Source: Ciborinia camelliae
Taxonomy: Eukaryota > Ascomycota > Leotiomycetes > Helotiales > Sclerotiniaceae
Reading direction: 5' to 3'
Assembly: GCA_025890175.1 (NCBI GenBank)
Contig: JANPYM010000010.1
Span: 145,563 to 209,562, forward strand
DNA: 64,000 nt
In this document: piece by piece, positions 1 through 11,864 of the stretch
Numbering within the stretch: position 1 is the stretch's first letter
Layout of the letters: each line of letters starts with the position of its first letter
Made by a program: the position numbers and the translations under genes
Notes under the pieces: model-generated
What the model was told of the DNA's origin: nothing
The model's input: the letters and a program-made list of their open reading frames with translations, nothing else
Database searches by the model: none

Positions 1-783
1 AACGTGACAAATGAATATCATATTGAAAACAATCCCCAAAAGCTCATCATTTGTCACATTTCGAGTTATCTCAAGTGGACCACTACCCTGAGATCCACCT
101 TCACCTCCTCCTTCCTAGCCTACAATACAAAATCTGACATATAAGTTCCAACAAAGTCCCTCTCAAGAAGAGAAGAGAAAGGAAAAGGTTATATATAATC
201 AATTTTGAATCGAAAAAATGGTAGAGTCATTATTCCCGCCGCAGAAGAAGCTATTAAGAAGAAGGAACGACATATCGCGAGAACCAATGACACCAAACAC
301 CACCAAACAAACATAGAAGAGGCCATTAAAGGTTTCCACTATCCAGTTCCCATAAAGCTCCAGTAGATAAAGCACAACATGTCCCCACAATCCCCGCATG
401 AAATTTCATATATATGCACAATGAGCATTCCCCCGAATCTGTCATTTTCTAGAATTAAAGCTTCAGAAAGAACCTCGATCGACCATACTCACAATTCTTT
501 CTCTACTTGCAATGAATCACTAGATCTCATTGTAAATCCGAGGCGAATTTATAATATTGTGGAAAAATAGTTGTACTAAGCCACTCTGCTTAGCATTATA
601 TACCATTTCCAACAAATTTACCTAATTTCAAGTCTCAAAAGTCTAGACTCTAGATAGATACTTTTGCAATCGTACGTGTATCCCATAGTAAGATACTGGC
701 TTAGAACGAATACCAACCGCCCCTTTTCATTTATTCATCTGCCTGTAAAATCATAGCTGAAATCGATATCATAGCTATCCCAC
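1..783. other. intergenic, no gene recognised
   Basis: AT-rich sequence with only short open frames of low-complexity composition. No family motif, tRNA or rRNA was seen. It lies upstream of the degenerate repeat array and may contain further, more diverged units, but no clear TTTTATA/AGCTATAAA pair was found. Confidence 0.5.
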
Positions 784-3700
784 ATCTCTTTTATATCAGC
801 CCTCCCAACACCCGACAGATTTTCCCCTCCCGTACCTCCTCTTTCCCCCACTTCTTTTCATCAATTCGCAATACCCTACCCTGACATACAAGTATGATTC
901 TCTATCCCATCCACTATCCATAGCATGCATATTCTAACATCATAAGGTGCCAGTCAGCTCTATCATTCCCCTCTATACCCCACCTACATCACCCTCCTAT
1001 ACAAACATTACCTACTCCAAGTCTCCAACCACATCCAAGTTATAATCCTAGATCATTCACTATCCCTACTTCTCAAGAAACGGAAACTTTCGTTTTGAAG
1101 CTATATAGTTCATGATTTTTCCATGAGATTAGGATGACATATATGGATAAAGGATGAGGTGGTGAGCAAGGCGATTCACATGTGCGGTTGGTCCCGAGGG
1201 ATCATCTCTCCTATAAAGAAACTACCTATTCATACATAGGTAGGTAAAAATTAGATAAGATGATTATTTTCCTGTTGGCTATACTGGAACCAGAATATCT
1301 TGAGTTATTGTTATTCTCTCAACTCCATTTACCTATATATGAATATATATATCAGTTCATCAACGACAACAATAGACAAAAGTGAAAGCAAGTTAACAAG
1401 CTATACACCCACGCCAAAATTTCCTTCCTAATCCCACGAAACATAACCCAATAATTCTCAGTATAACCCTTCGAGCTTCCTTCCAATCTCCTCATCCCGT
1501 TATATGAGGCATGTCTGCAAAAGTTGCATGAAAGGAAATGAACACTCTCCATTAAGAATTCTTTTATATCCACCATCTTCATTTTTTCCGCATCTTTTTC
1601 CCGTCTACCCCACTTCCCTCCCCTTCTTCAATCCCCACACATTATCAACTCGTAATTCACTCTCCCATCTCCCTACCCCTCTCCATCTAACTCCGAATCG
1701 AAGCTTCATCCAAAAGCTATAAAGTTCGCCCAGCTCAGCTCTCAATTATACATGTGCAACTTCCGCAGAGGAAATACCATGGCGTCTTAGCTGGAAACTT
1801 CTAGCTGTCATCTTCCTACCATGAGTGTTCGTGTCGCCAGCTATTATCAAGGTATTTTCTTTGCCTTGGAGTCCAGGGATTTTGATTACTACCTACCTAC
1901 CTAGTTATATCATCTCGATTCTATTTATATGCGTATCTCTGTATAAGTGACAGCAATAAGATGAAAGATAGACAATAATATTTAAACCCATTCCGTCAAT
2001 GGAATCTCAAAGCTACAATCCTATCTGCCGAATTATGAATATACAATCGAACCTTCTTTCAAACTCCCAGGAAAATTAATTAGCCACTTGCTGGATGCTC
2101 TTGGCCTCCTTTTCATTTGAAAAGAAAAAGTATCATCTATCGAGCTCTTTTGTATCCGTTCTAATCCCTCCTCCTCTTTCCCCGCCTAACTACCCCTCCT
2201 TTCCTAAATTCTCATCCATTCACAATCCGATACCTTACCCATAATAATACCTAGCGTTCATTCATCAACCTCCTCGAGATTCTCTTCTAATCCTCCAAGA
2301 TAAGCTATAAATTTATCCAATTCTCAATCATGTTCCGACAATTTGACTATGGGTTCTTCCTCCTGGGACAAATACTATGGGAGCATATCTTGAGCCTAAT
2401 AACCCTAGCGGGTATACATATGGGCTGTAGATTTCCAAGAGTCTCCTTTTAGTATGATTATCGATGTAAATACAGCTCATATTTTTACGTTTTCAAGTTT
2501 TGTTATTGTTATTATCATTTTTACTCAGATATGTAGTGACGAAAATCAGAGAAAAGAGACAACAACCACCACTCATCTCCCAACATCTCTTGACTCCAAT
2601 TCAGACTTCAAGAATCCTTCCTATACAAGTAGCAGCCATTCCAACCTAACATTACATCCAATGCCCAGAAATTCCACCTTCTATGCCATTTTCCAAGTCA
2701 TATGCGTAAGATTTATTTTATACCCATCAGCTTCCTCTTTTCTCTTTGCTCTTTCTTTTCAACCTAAAACCTCCAATCAAACATCATACCATACCAGATT
2801 TGCTCTCCCCCCCACCCAAAATTTCAACCCCGTAGAGATCTATATCTCAAAGCTCCAGCTACCTATAAAAGGCATCTAACTGGCAACCAAACCCAATAAA
2901 TCAAATATATTAACTCAATATAATTGCCCGACAAGGAACTGCAAATTTCCAGAAATTCTCTAGTAAAAACATAGGCACGGGAAATTGAACTCGGATATTG
3001 ATTTGATATTTGGTGGTTTATTAAAGGCATTTCAAGCATTGACATTGTTATTCAACTTCAAAATTATTATTTTAGATGGAGTAACAACGAGCAATAAGCT
3101 CAAAAATGGCAACACTCACCCCATTCCTTAACAATGATAAAAATCACGTCCTGGTCTACTTCCTACCCTCTGAATTTCAATCCAAGTTACCTAGTTGACC
3201 CCTCAAGCCCTCCGATCCATCCATCCCCTTCGAACCTCCCATTTTTCAGCTTTCCAGCCATGAATCTGCATTTCTGATGCAGAGAGAAAAGAGGCAATTC
3301 ATCAAGTTATTTTATAACCATCGCCTCTTCATCTCCTTGTGATTTCGAACCTGGGCCGATCAGTCATCCTAACAATGTATTAATAACATTCACTATCTCC
3401 TGAACCCCTCCACCGCTTCCCCCTCCCCTCCGTCGAATTCAACGCTCCATCCAGAAGCTATAAATTGCATTCAGTCCATGAATTGATGACACCCAGAAAG
3501 CTTCTGGGGTCAGTACTGTTCCTACAAAGAATCTAGGCCGCAAATTAATAGAAATTGCAATTTATCCCTACTGAGTAGTCCCAAAAAGGCCAATATAAAG
3601 TTACCTATACATCCCATACTTCTATTCCAGCAATTCTAACCGCCAATAATATCACCCAGGAAATATAAATCCATCTTAAACGACAGTGATAACCCACGAA

Positions 3701-4081
3701 AGACAACACTCACCATAAACTCAAGGACCGACAATACTCATATCTTGTTAAACCCTCCCTCGCCACCCCTGATGAGATCTATACATCATCTCTACGGCCG
3801 TAGGTATAACTGTATATCCCAAGATCGAAACCAAGCAGTCTTGATGCAGCTTTAAGCCAGGTCCTCGATGATTAATGTAGCTAAGCCTTTGGATTATGGG
3901 AGCATTTTTATAACCCCCTATCCATTCTTCTTCTTTCTTTCTCGCTCTGAACCCCATTCCATTAACATACCTACCAGTTTATTCACCATCTTCCCTGTCC
4001 CAGTGCCTCAACACTTTCAGTTAACACTTCGATTTCAACCCTCCTGTCACCTGACTTGGTGCTACACCCAAAAGCTATAAA
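784..4081 (+). repeat. degenerate tandem array, about 590-bp units with TATA-like boxes
   Basis: Two short elements recur in the same order. Element A, a TTTTATA-CC block followed by a pyrimidine run, starts near 784, 1559, 2142, 2713, 3307 and 3903. Element B, AGCTATAAA or a near variant, lies at 1099-1107 (AGCTATATA), 1715-1723, 2303-2311, about 2863-2869 (CTATAAA), 3456-3464 and 4073-4081. In the last five units A-to-B spacing is about 150-170 bp and unit spacing about 570-610 bp; the first unit is longer. Units at 1715 and 3456 share the lead-in CATCC(A)(A/G)AAGCTATAAA. No open frame is conserved between units, so this looks like a noncoding or long-decayed tandem duplication. The pyrimidine tract plus TATA arrangement resembles a fungal core promoter, but that reading is inference. 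Confidence 0.55.
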
Positions 4082-5248
4082 ATCGACCAGTTCCTCTGCA
4101 TAATTCCTGAATAATAGTCTCCAGGCGTTTCACCAAGTATAGAGAACTAGTTTTTCAAGGGTGCCTGCCAGCTTCCAGCGATCAAATCTTCATCTCAGTG
4201 AGCGAGAATCGCGACCCTGAATGCAGCCTAGATATCACCATATAACTTAACTTAACACCATCTAATTTAGACAATTAATGGTGCTAAGTTTTCTATCATC
4301 TCAACTCCATATGTGTATGCATCCCAAAAAAACTATCATTCAGTGAATACAATCAACTCTTTCTCTCTCTCAAAAAAAGAAGACATGATGACTAATACAT
4401 ATTCAAATATCAACAGCAATCATTATTCAGTCCAAGCCAAGGGTCAACAAAATCTTACAAGATCCCCGAAGCTGCAATCGTCTTCTACATGGGTATTCCT
4501 TCAAATTTTCAACCACCTAGGGGTTCAAAGGACTACTAAAACGAATGATTCGCTACGACCTGATTCAATCTCATGTCTGCGTAACACTAGGATGAAGATA
4601 GAGAAAAGTAGAGGAGCGACCCCCTCGTTTGCCACTCCCTCTCCTCCTCCTATCCACCCTAATAAGATTCTCTATACACATACAAAACCATACAACCCCA
4701 TACCAATCATATTCACCACACAGCACCATCCATTCGCCCAGCCCAGCCCCATCTACTATCCGGGTTCAATCCCACATTTCCCAATTCCCCAATTCACATA
4801 ACAAACCTCTCGTAATATTGTTCGAACAGATCAGACACTATACATCGACAATCGGCGATTCTGATCTGTAGACAAGCATCCAACCAAAAAATAGACTCCT
4901 TATTCAACATTGCTTTGTCAGGAAATCTGTCTTACTTGCCGTCATCTTTTACCCCCATATGATCTTTCTTTTTCTGTTCAAAACTAAGGTGTCGATGGGT
5001 TTGGAATACTGAACTTTCTTCTAATCATCTCACATGCAGAAAGCCAAAGAAACAAGGTGACGAAAATTGAGAGGATTGTAATTCTAGGTTCTATCGTGCT
5101 ACTTCATTAATTACAGGAACAACTTCCTCCACCAGCCAACTCTCATTCAACTCCGAATACAACACCAAGCTGAAACAGCAAGAAAAAGCACAAATTCATC
5201 CGTAAAACCTCTCCATCTCCCGAATGACATCAGACTTCTAAAGCTAAG
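4082..5248. other. intergenic 3' of the repeat array
   Basis: No gene recognised. The open frames here are proline/serine-rich translations of C-rich spacer and lack family motifs. The right part should hold the 3' UTR and polyadenylation signals of the minus-strand phosphatase that ends at 5249. Confidence 0.5.
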
Positions 5249-6713
5249 CTATTTCCCTGGGATAGCCCTGAATACAGCATTCTTTCCTTCCTCGGGAGGA
5301 GAATCGTGAGTATGCTCGCCACCAAAACATGGCAACTTATACTTCTCCTCCCACTGCTTCCTCAACACTTCATACAGGAAGACATATTGCTCAACGGCTT
5401 GAACCATAGTCTTTCTTTGTTGACGTAATTGATCGACAGTCTCATAGATGGCATCATTACCCTTCTCTTCTGATTGGTCCCATCCTTCCCAAGCTCCGCC
5501 CTGAAGCTCTCCCATCAAAAACTCCAAAGCGACAAACGTACCAGTTCTTCCAACACCAGCACTGCAATGCACAACTCTTGGATTCTCTTCTTCCTCATTC
5601 TTTGCCCGAGAGAGATCCATCAATGTCAAAACACTTTTGACATTTTGGCTGTTCAATGAACCCATATCAGGCCAGAGAGGATAGAAGAAATGCCAGATGG
5701 TCTTCTCCTCTTCTTCACCTTGTACAGACATGGCGAGTTGACGAACCTCGATGCCAGTGCCCTCAATGTTCTCTTCTCTCTTCACAAATCGAACCTGGGC
5801 TTTAAAATCATCCCCAAGAGCATTCGCCTCGTTAACCATAAGAGGTGGATCCTCCTCACTCATAGGGTAGTATCGATAACATTTCTCCATCATCTCTTCA
5901 GGCTTGGCTGGATTAGGTCCAACTAGAGGACTAAGCATGATGATGACACCAGGTGCTGCGTTATCGGGTACTGAGATTGAATGCCACATCATATGCCAGG
6001 TGTGGTCAACAGTTTGAGATTTTGGGCCTTGCATACAAATGTACTTATCTTGAATACCTTTCTTCATTGTACTTTGCTTTTCAGCAGTGGAGGTCAAGGT
6101 AACAGGAGATGCGTTGATGTAATCGTTATAACCCTCGGGGACAATGAGCCTGATACGGTTGGCAGCCCATGGATGTACGTTGGCATAACGATCGAGTTCA
6201 CGATCTGGCTCCTCTCTCGACCACTTGGGATCATCTTTGGTTGCCAAACGCTCCTCCTCCATTTTTGTCAGCTGTGCGTATTTTTCTTTCATTTCTACCA
6301 TTAGGTTAGTATCTATTCTACCAAGCAGTGTGAGTGAGCAGCATACCATCGTGTGAGATCTTCAAGAAAGATGGCATTGCTGTCTTGGGATCACTTGCAG
6401 CAGCTAATCCTGCTTCTACTACTTGTACGGCACGTTCATCCTCATCATCTGCTGCCTTGCTGGAAGAGCATCCATCTGCCTGAGGCATGGAAGTCCCATC
6501 ATATTGATCAATGAGATACTCCCCAGATACATCGATGGCAGAGTCTCGCTTTGATGAACATGGGTGAGTCATCTTGTGGAGTAACTTGCGGCTTATAGTC
6601 TCTTTGGGACGCGAAGGAGAATTGGTTGTTGAGGTACTTGAGGCTTTAGAACAGAAGGAACGTAGACGCTGGTGGATTGCAATAGTGGCACCAATTGGAG
6701 TGCGATGAGGCAT
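5249..6713 (-). CDS. protein tyrosine phosphatase, classical (Pyp/PTP1-like)
   Basis: Cytoplasmic-type enzyme that removes phosphate from phosphotyrosine; fungal members of this class typically down-regulate MAP kinases. Two exons: 6713-6347 and 6294-5249, with a 52-bp intron (6346-6295, GTATGC donor, ACTAAC branch). Splicing joins a PSFLKISHDE/MKEKYAQL stretch in frame and gives 470 aa. The ATG at 6713 was chosen because the frame further upstream is hydrophobic, low-quality sequence. The first ~110 residues are Ser/Thr-rich and variable. The catalytic domain follows, with a YNDYINAS substrate-recognition segment, a WPD loop near residues 330-332 and the P-loop HCSAGVGRTG near 365-374, with all catalytic residues present. 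Head-to-head with the Mrx7-like gene. The family call is secure; the in vivo substrate is not deducible. Confidence 0.92.
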
Positions 6714-7373
6714 ATGAAAAAAAGAACGAAAGATGATATCACAATGAGGATAGCTCAAACAAGCTGGGAAATATGTTTGGAGCAGAGAAGGATAGACTGT
6801 TTTGCCTTGGCCAAGGCAATAGACGGAGAGGGCTGAGCTGAGAAGTTTCTTCCAGCGCAAAATGAAGATCCACACAGCGGTGCAGAGAATGAAGATATAA
6901 AAATGCGACAGTTCAGTAAGGAAAAGAATAGCAAATTGTAGGAAAGACAGAGATACCAAAATCTTTGATAAGTTGATGTGAATGTGTATGCAAAGAAAAA
7001 GGCGAGAGAGGAGAAGAAAAAGAAAAAGAAAAGTAGGAACCTACAAAAACATTCGATTCTACGGACACAAAAGGCGACTTCGCCATATTGAGCAGGAAGG
7101 AGGGGGAGCCTTGAGATCCATATTACATGCATGAGGAAAGAGCAATTAATGAGGTTGATGCTTCAACTCGAGTGAATGGAGTGAGGCAAGCACGTGTGGA
7201 TTCCATGTGTGCTGACTAATGACATGACCAATCGAATGAGGGTTTCTAAGCGAGGTCCTACTGTACTCAAATTTGAGTGAAGGATTTTCGCCTTCAAGCT
7301 TTGTGAGCAATTATTGCACTCAAACATTTCCATCTCTTGGGAGATTGATCATGATAATCCGAGTTTGATCAAT
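6714..7373. promoter_or_regulatory. divergent spacer, phosphatase / Mrx7-like gene
   Basis: About 660 bp separating two divergent start codons, so it must contain both 5' UTRs and promoters. A/G-rich runs (about 7000-7040) lie on the phosphatase side. No specific factor site could be assigned. Confidence 0.5.
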
Positions 7374-7718
7374 ATGCCGTTATGGTTAGCAGCCTTTGAG
7401 GTAAAGATGCATTCTGCAGCAGATCATGTTGCTACTCTTACTAACAATTATTCAGGCATGGGCAGTCGCACGAGTTCGTATCCCTACGTTGATCTCAAAT
7501 TCCTATTGCTTACAGATATTCAGCTCCTAAGAAGTCCTACCTTTCACAATGTAGTCCGCAATGTCCACAAGAGAGTCCATGAAGCTCGTCATGGCAAACA
7601 CCCCTCCGAAATGGGCGGTACCAATATCGATAACCCAGAGAAATCAAGTCGATTTATTCAATACTTCAAGGACGAACTCAAAGATCAGTTCTGGGGCAAA
7701 CCACCACCTCGAAAATAA
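7374..7718 (+). CDS. Mrx7-like small mitochondrial (MIOREX) protein
   Basis: Proposed three-exon gene for a 79-aa protein: 7374-7400, an 18-nt microexon 7456-7473, and 7524-7718. Intron 1 (7401-7455) has a GTAAAG donor; intron 2 (7474-7523) uses GTTCGT. Only this splicing joins MPLWLAAFE, AWAVAR and LLRSPTFHNVVRNVHKRVHE in frame. The protein has a short hydrophobic N-terminus, a basic FH...VHKRVHE helix, a GGTNI motif and a DELKDQF tail. These resemble the fungal Mrx7 family (mitochondrial expressosome component of unknown biochemical role), recognised from memory rather than by search. The unspliced frame would replace the hydrophobic N-terminus with unrelated sequence. Reading frame good, family name moderate. 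Confidence 0.6.
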   Translation: MPLWLAAFEVKMHSAADHVATLTNNYSGMGSRTSSYPYVDLKFLLLTDIQLLRSPTFHNVVRNVHKRVHEARHGKHPSEMGGTNIDNPEKSSRFIQYFKDELKDQFWGKPPPRK

Positions 7719-9226
7719 TTGATGACATACTGCTTATCATGCAACATCAATTACACGGTGTATAATATGATAATGGGAGTTGGGTTGATGGCCTTTGACG
7801 ACCAGCGTACACTGAGATTGTGCGGCGTTTAGGAAGACTTTACCACTCCACGGTTTGGATATCACAGTACTCAATTATAATTCAATTCTCTCTCCGTCAT
7901 CTCAGATCGCCTTTTCTTATACCACGTCCCGAGACAGGTTCATGCAGATGCATTGCCTGTCCACATTCCACCGGACATTAAATTGGGCTCTGAGACTGAT
8001 CCTCCGTGTCACTTGGCTCTCATTCCGTCCGAAGAGCAGATACGCCTACACTTTTCAATTCGCTTCTATGCCCTCAATGCATTGGACCGGTTTTGTGTGC
8101 GCACATTTGTTGTCTCTTGACAAGCTTCTGTTTTTCATTCTCGAATTCGCTTTGAAGCTTTTCCAGAGCCATCTTTAGGGTATTCATATCCAATCCTCAC
8201 ATCTGTGTATGAGCAGTGCTCATCTTATCAGCACGGCTCCGCACAATTCTCAATCTCAAGTGTAATAACCAGTCGTCTTCGTGTGAAGGGCTGAATTGAT
8301 TTGAGACTCTTGATGACGCTCATCATTCTATCTGACGTGGGAGAAAGCAAACAGTTGCAAGCATCTTGCAGCGCAGTATGCAAGAATCCAACTTCGTTCG
8401 ATACGCGATGCAATGAAAGCTTCCAATGGAAACATGGTTCGCGCACTCTTAATATGCGATTCTCTCTGATTTGACGTCGAAATAGGTAGGTCGTTTCTTA
8501 TAAAACCAACAATAAGAGGGGTACGGGGGAATGAAATACTTGCCATACGCAGACTCACACCAATATTTTATGGTGTGTGTTCTATTTAAGTGCAAGAAGA
8601 TTGATCTAAAGACCGATTACTCACCGTGGCTTTCTATCCCGGCATCACCATGTGGGAGGTGGAAGCGATGGTCCATATATTTATGGTCTACATATCTTTC
8701 AAAGCTAGAGCTGGCTGTTTGGATATCCATGATCCATTTGTGGATGTAGGACTCGAGAGAGAGCGGGGCCTGCAAGGCGAACTGTCGATTGAAGCAAAGA
8801 GCTTCCAACGGAGTTCTCGCTTGATACCTGGTTGCTCAGGATATGGGAATGAACTAGCACATCTGAGCTCCTTATTGCTTGTCTATTGTTCTCAATCTAG
8901 CTAGATTTGAAATCATCAATTTATTCTTTATCACGTTTACGCATCATACTCATGACAATAGTGAATCAAAACGAAGCAAGGCAGTTTGCCATTTCTTCAC
9001 GAAAAGACAAGCAAGCCTATCACACCCCTTTCCAAGTTATATCAGAACCCGAGACCAGCGCCAACAACACAAACCTTCGCAGAAGAAAAAGTGACACTCT
9101 TCAACGCTTAGGTAATCAAATTATTATCTCCTAAACACAATTTCCAAGACTCGAGGTTCCTAGATTGTCGTACCTGACTCTACTGCTCTCATCTCATTCA
9201 TAACCCCCAATCTCCCAGCTTCTGGT
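7719..9226. other. intergenic, no gene recognised
   Basis: Several open frames of 70-110 codons exist on both strands (for example around 8230-8560 minus and 8630-8900 plus) but none shows a recognisable motif or splice-supported extension. Two short segments near 8416 and 8798 share an AGCTTCCAA-GGA core, possibly an old duplication. The left end should contain the 3' UTR of the Mrx7-like gene. Confidence 0.45.
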
Positions 9227-9345
9227 ACATACGACCATAGACTGAAGAGAATTGGGCATCCCGTCCGCTCTGCCATACACAAGCTTCAGATCGGTGGATT
9301 AGTAGTTGGGTGGGTGACCACCAGCGAATCCCCACTGTTGTATGT
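9227..9345 (+). rRNA. 5S ribosomal RNA, copy 1
   Basis: A 119-nt match to fungal 5S rRNA as remembered. It begins ACATACGACCATAG, carries the CATCCCGTCCGCTC segment, the internal control region around AAGCTTCAGATCGG and the TTAGTAGTTGGGTGGGTGAC block, and ends TGTTGTATGT, so that both ends pair. A T-run that would stop RNA polymerase III starts directly downstream (about 9345-9354). It differs from the second copy at only two positions (70 and 107 of the RNA), which appear to pair with each other. Flanks are unrelated, which fits the dispersed 5S genes of filamentous fungi. Confidence 0.97.
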
Positions 9346-9772
9346 TTCTTTTTTTGGTCTTTTTGGTATTTTTGGTCTTTTTGCTTTGCTCGGTTTCTTC
9401 ATCTAGAAAAAACAAGAAAAGGGGCTGACGGGAGTGATGAAGTGAGGGGTTGTATTTTTGAAATCTGCGTAGGAGAAGACGATGATGGCGATGATGATGA
9501 TAAGAGGATAAGTGGAAATCGCAGGCAAATACTATCAATCATACTGCTCTTTTCCTTCCGCTGTTAGTACGGGGTCTTGAAGGAAATAGAGAAGTGTAGA
9601 AACGGAATCTGGGTAACGAGATTGAAATTGCCTGCTCCGGGGAGACAATTAGCTACGATTGTCTAGATACCTACTAAATCTTTGGCAACTGAACCAGCAG
9701 TATTCTTCAAAATTTCATATTGATCCTTCCGCACACCTCTCACCATCGTTAATCATCCTTCATCCACCTCCC

Positions 9773-11583
9773 TCACTCCAACTTCCGCACCCAAATTTCC
9801 TGTTCCGGATTCGGCGCTATCCCCGCATTACTATAGAGATTGGCCTTCCTCTTACTCTGTCCCGGCGGAAACTCCACTCGATACCCCTCCAACAGACTTG
9901 CCACGACGAGTTTAATCACAGCACCCGCATACCATCTCCCGGGACAAGTTTGCCTCCCGTTTCCCCACGCCAGATTTCCCGGCTCGATGTTGGTGAAATC
10001 TTTGAGGGGGTTGTAGGTCGTCGTCTTGGTTCTGGTTATCGCTTGGTAAAAGCGGCTGGGGTTGAATGTGTTGGGCTCGCCGTGCCGTTCGTAGTACATG
10101 GGATCGCGGGACATGGATTCCGCGGCCATGGAGATGAATGTGCCGCGTGGAAGGCGGAGGCCGGAGGAGAGGGTGTGGGGAGATAGAACGATGCGATCGA
10201 AGGAGACTGTGGTGATGTTATGTTAAAGCTGTTTTTGGTTTTGTTCGGAGAGTTGATGCAGATAATCATTGATATACGTACGTGCATTAGGCTGATTGTA
10301 CCGCATAGATTCTTTCATGAAACTATCCAGTTTCCTCAACTTTTTGGTCGTGGAAAATTGCCAAGATCCATCTTCTTGCAAGGCATCCTTGATTTCGGTG
10401 CGTAAGTCAGAAAAGTATTGGGGTCGCTCGCAGAGATCGTGTAATACATGGACTGCGACCATTGTGGATGTGTGTAGCTATTCGATGTCCAATTAGCTCG
10501 GTATACGGGATATCACGGTTCGGATCAAAAGGGGGAACAAACCGCAGCAGAATTCAAGACTAAAATCTTTAGAATGATTTCCTTCGGATGAACGACTTCC
10601 GATGTCGCAATGAGATAACCTAATAAATCGTTGGCTTTGTAATCTGGATTTTGTCTCTCCTGTATAGCAGGTCCTAGAATCTCAAGAGCCTTTGAAAGAA
10701 TAGCCTCCATGCGACTTTTGGGGGCAAGGAATGGTCTGAGGAGAGTACGCATGAAGTGAGGATATGAACGGAGTGCGTCTGCGGTTGCTACTACTTCTGC
10801 CAGATAGGCGGAGATGGTGTCGAGCCAAGCCTTATTGCGGGCCAGTGGTAAGCCAACGAAAACTCGTGAGGATACGGCGAGGACCATGGAGTATACAAAT
10901 GTGTACGTGTTTATTTGTTTGGATTCTGAGTTTGATAGTAAGTTGAGTGAGTTTTGCTAAGTACGTGTGAACCTACCACCTTGCGAAGTGGAATCTTTCA
11001 GGAATTCGGACATGGCGAGGGAAAGCTCTGCTGCCATGTCTGGCATGAACTCAGCTAAGATATAATTGTCAGCCTTGGTACTTTTACCCGATAGTTCGAT
11101 GTATTGCACTTACGTAGATTCTGGGTAAGTTGCACCCTGCAAACATCAGAGTGGTGGCGGCTCTGCAGAATAATGTCTACGCCACTATAGTGACCTAACC
11201 ATCTCTCCACAAGAGCAGCAGAATGATTAAGCTTTGTTTCCGGCAACATGCGTAGCTCTATGAGATACTTGGGAGGGAGAATCAGGCGTTCCATATCCTG
11301 TGTTTGGACTGTGAAAGGTTCATTTCTGTACTGTATTCCACTAGTTAAGCTCATTCTACAGTGTGGAAAATGGGAGAAGTCTTCTTACCTTGTGATAACC
11401 TTCGTCTAAGAGAAGGTGTCCATTGTCTAAAAACTCCTTTTTCACAGCAGAGAGATTAATGCCGAGAAAGCCTGCGGATTTGCCAACTCTTGGGATGCCT
11501 GGGAATTGAGATCGGCGAAATGAGGTGAACACAAGTAGGAGAGCAAGAGTTATTGCACCGGAAAGATAAATAACAAGAGACAT
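9773..11583 (-). CDS. cytochrome P450 monooxygenase (ent-kaurene oxidase-like)
   Basis: Heme-thiolate monooxygenase, probably ER-anchored. Six exons join in frame to 500 aa: 11583-11389, 11330-11114, 11054-10977, 10925-10543, 10477-10282 and 10206-9773; introns are 51-75 bp with GT-AG ends. The N-terminus (MSLVIYLSGAITLALLLVF) is a signal-anchor, followed by the proline-rich FPGIPRVG hinge. The I-helix area is LNSAALHTSTM, the ExxR motif is ESMR near residues 347-350, and the heme loop is WGNGRQTCPG with the ligand Cys near 444. All essential residues are present, so it looks functional. General style resembles fungal diterpenoid-oxidising P450s; substrate unknown. It sits beside decayed SDR and MDR oxidoreductase genes. 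An in-frame codon at 11655 is a possible but less likely earlier start. Confidence 0.93.
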
Positions 11584-11864
11584 GATTTCCAATATATTAT
11601 GGCTTTTTTGGATGTCGATTATTCGATTGTACTGAGATAAATAATCTCGATGCACTAGCTCGCAAGGGAAGAAAAAATTGTTATTGGATTTCTGTGTGTA
11701 AGAGTCCGAACATAACAGTATGTATGTTGGCGGCGCGTTACCCCGCTACCACTCAAGAGTTGTCGGTAATTGATCTACCCCATTACTCTGTTCATTCACC
11801 GACTGAATAGTCAATTATTTGATGTAATCAAAAGCTAATAGGACCTTGAATACCTACCAGTGAA

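Noticed and set aside
2454..2879. 141-codon frame within the repeat array
   Set aside because: Not conserved in the other units of the array and rich in low-complexity Ser/Thr; treated as chance.
8228..8904. Cluster of short frames on both strands that look vaguely protein-like
   Set aside because: No recognisable motif; could be a long-decayed gene, but I could not assign a family.
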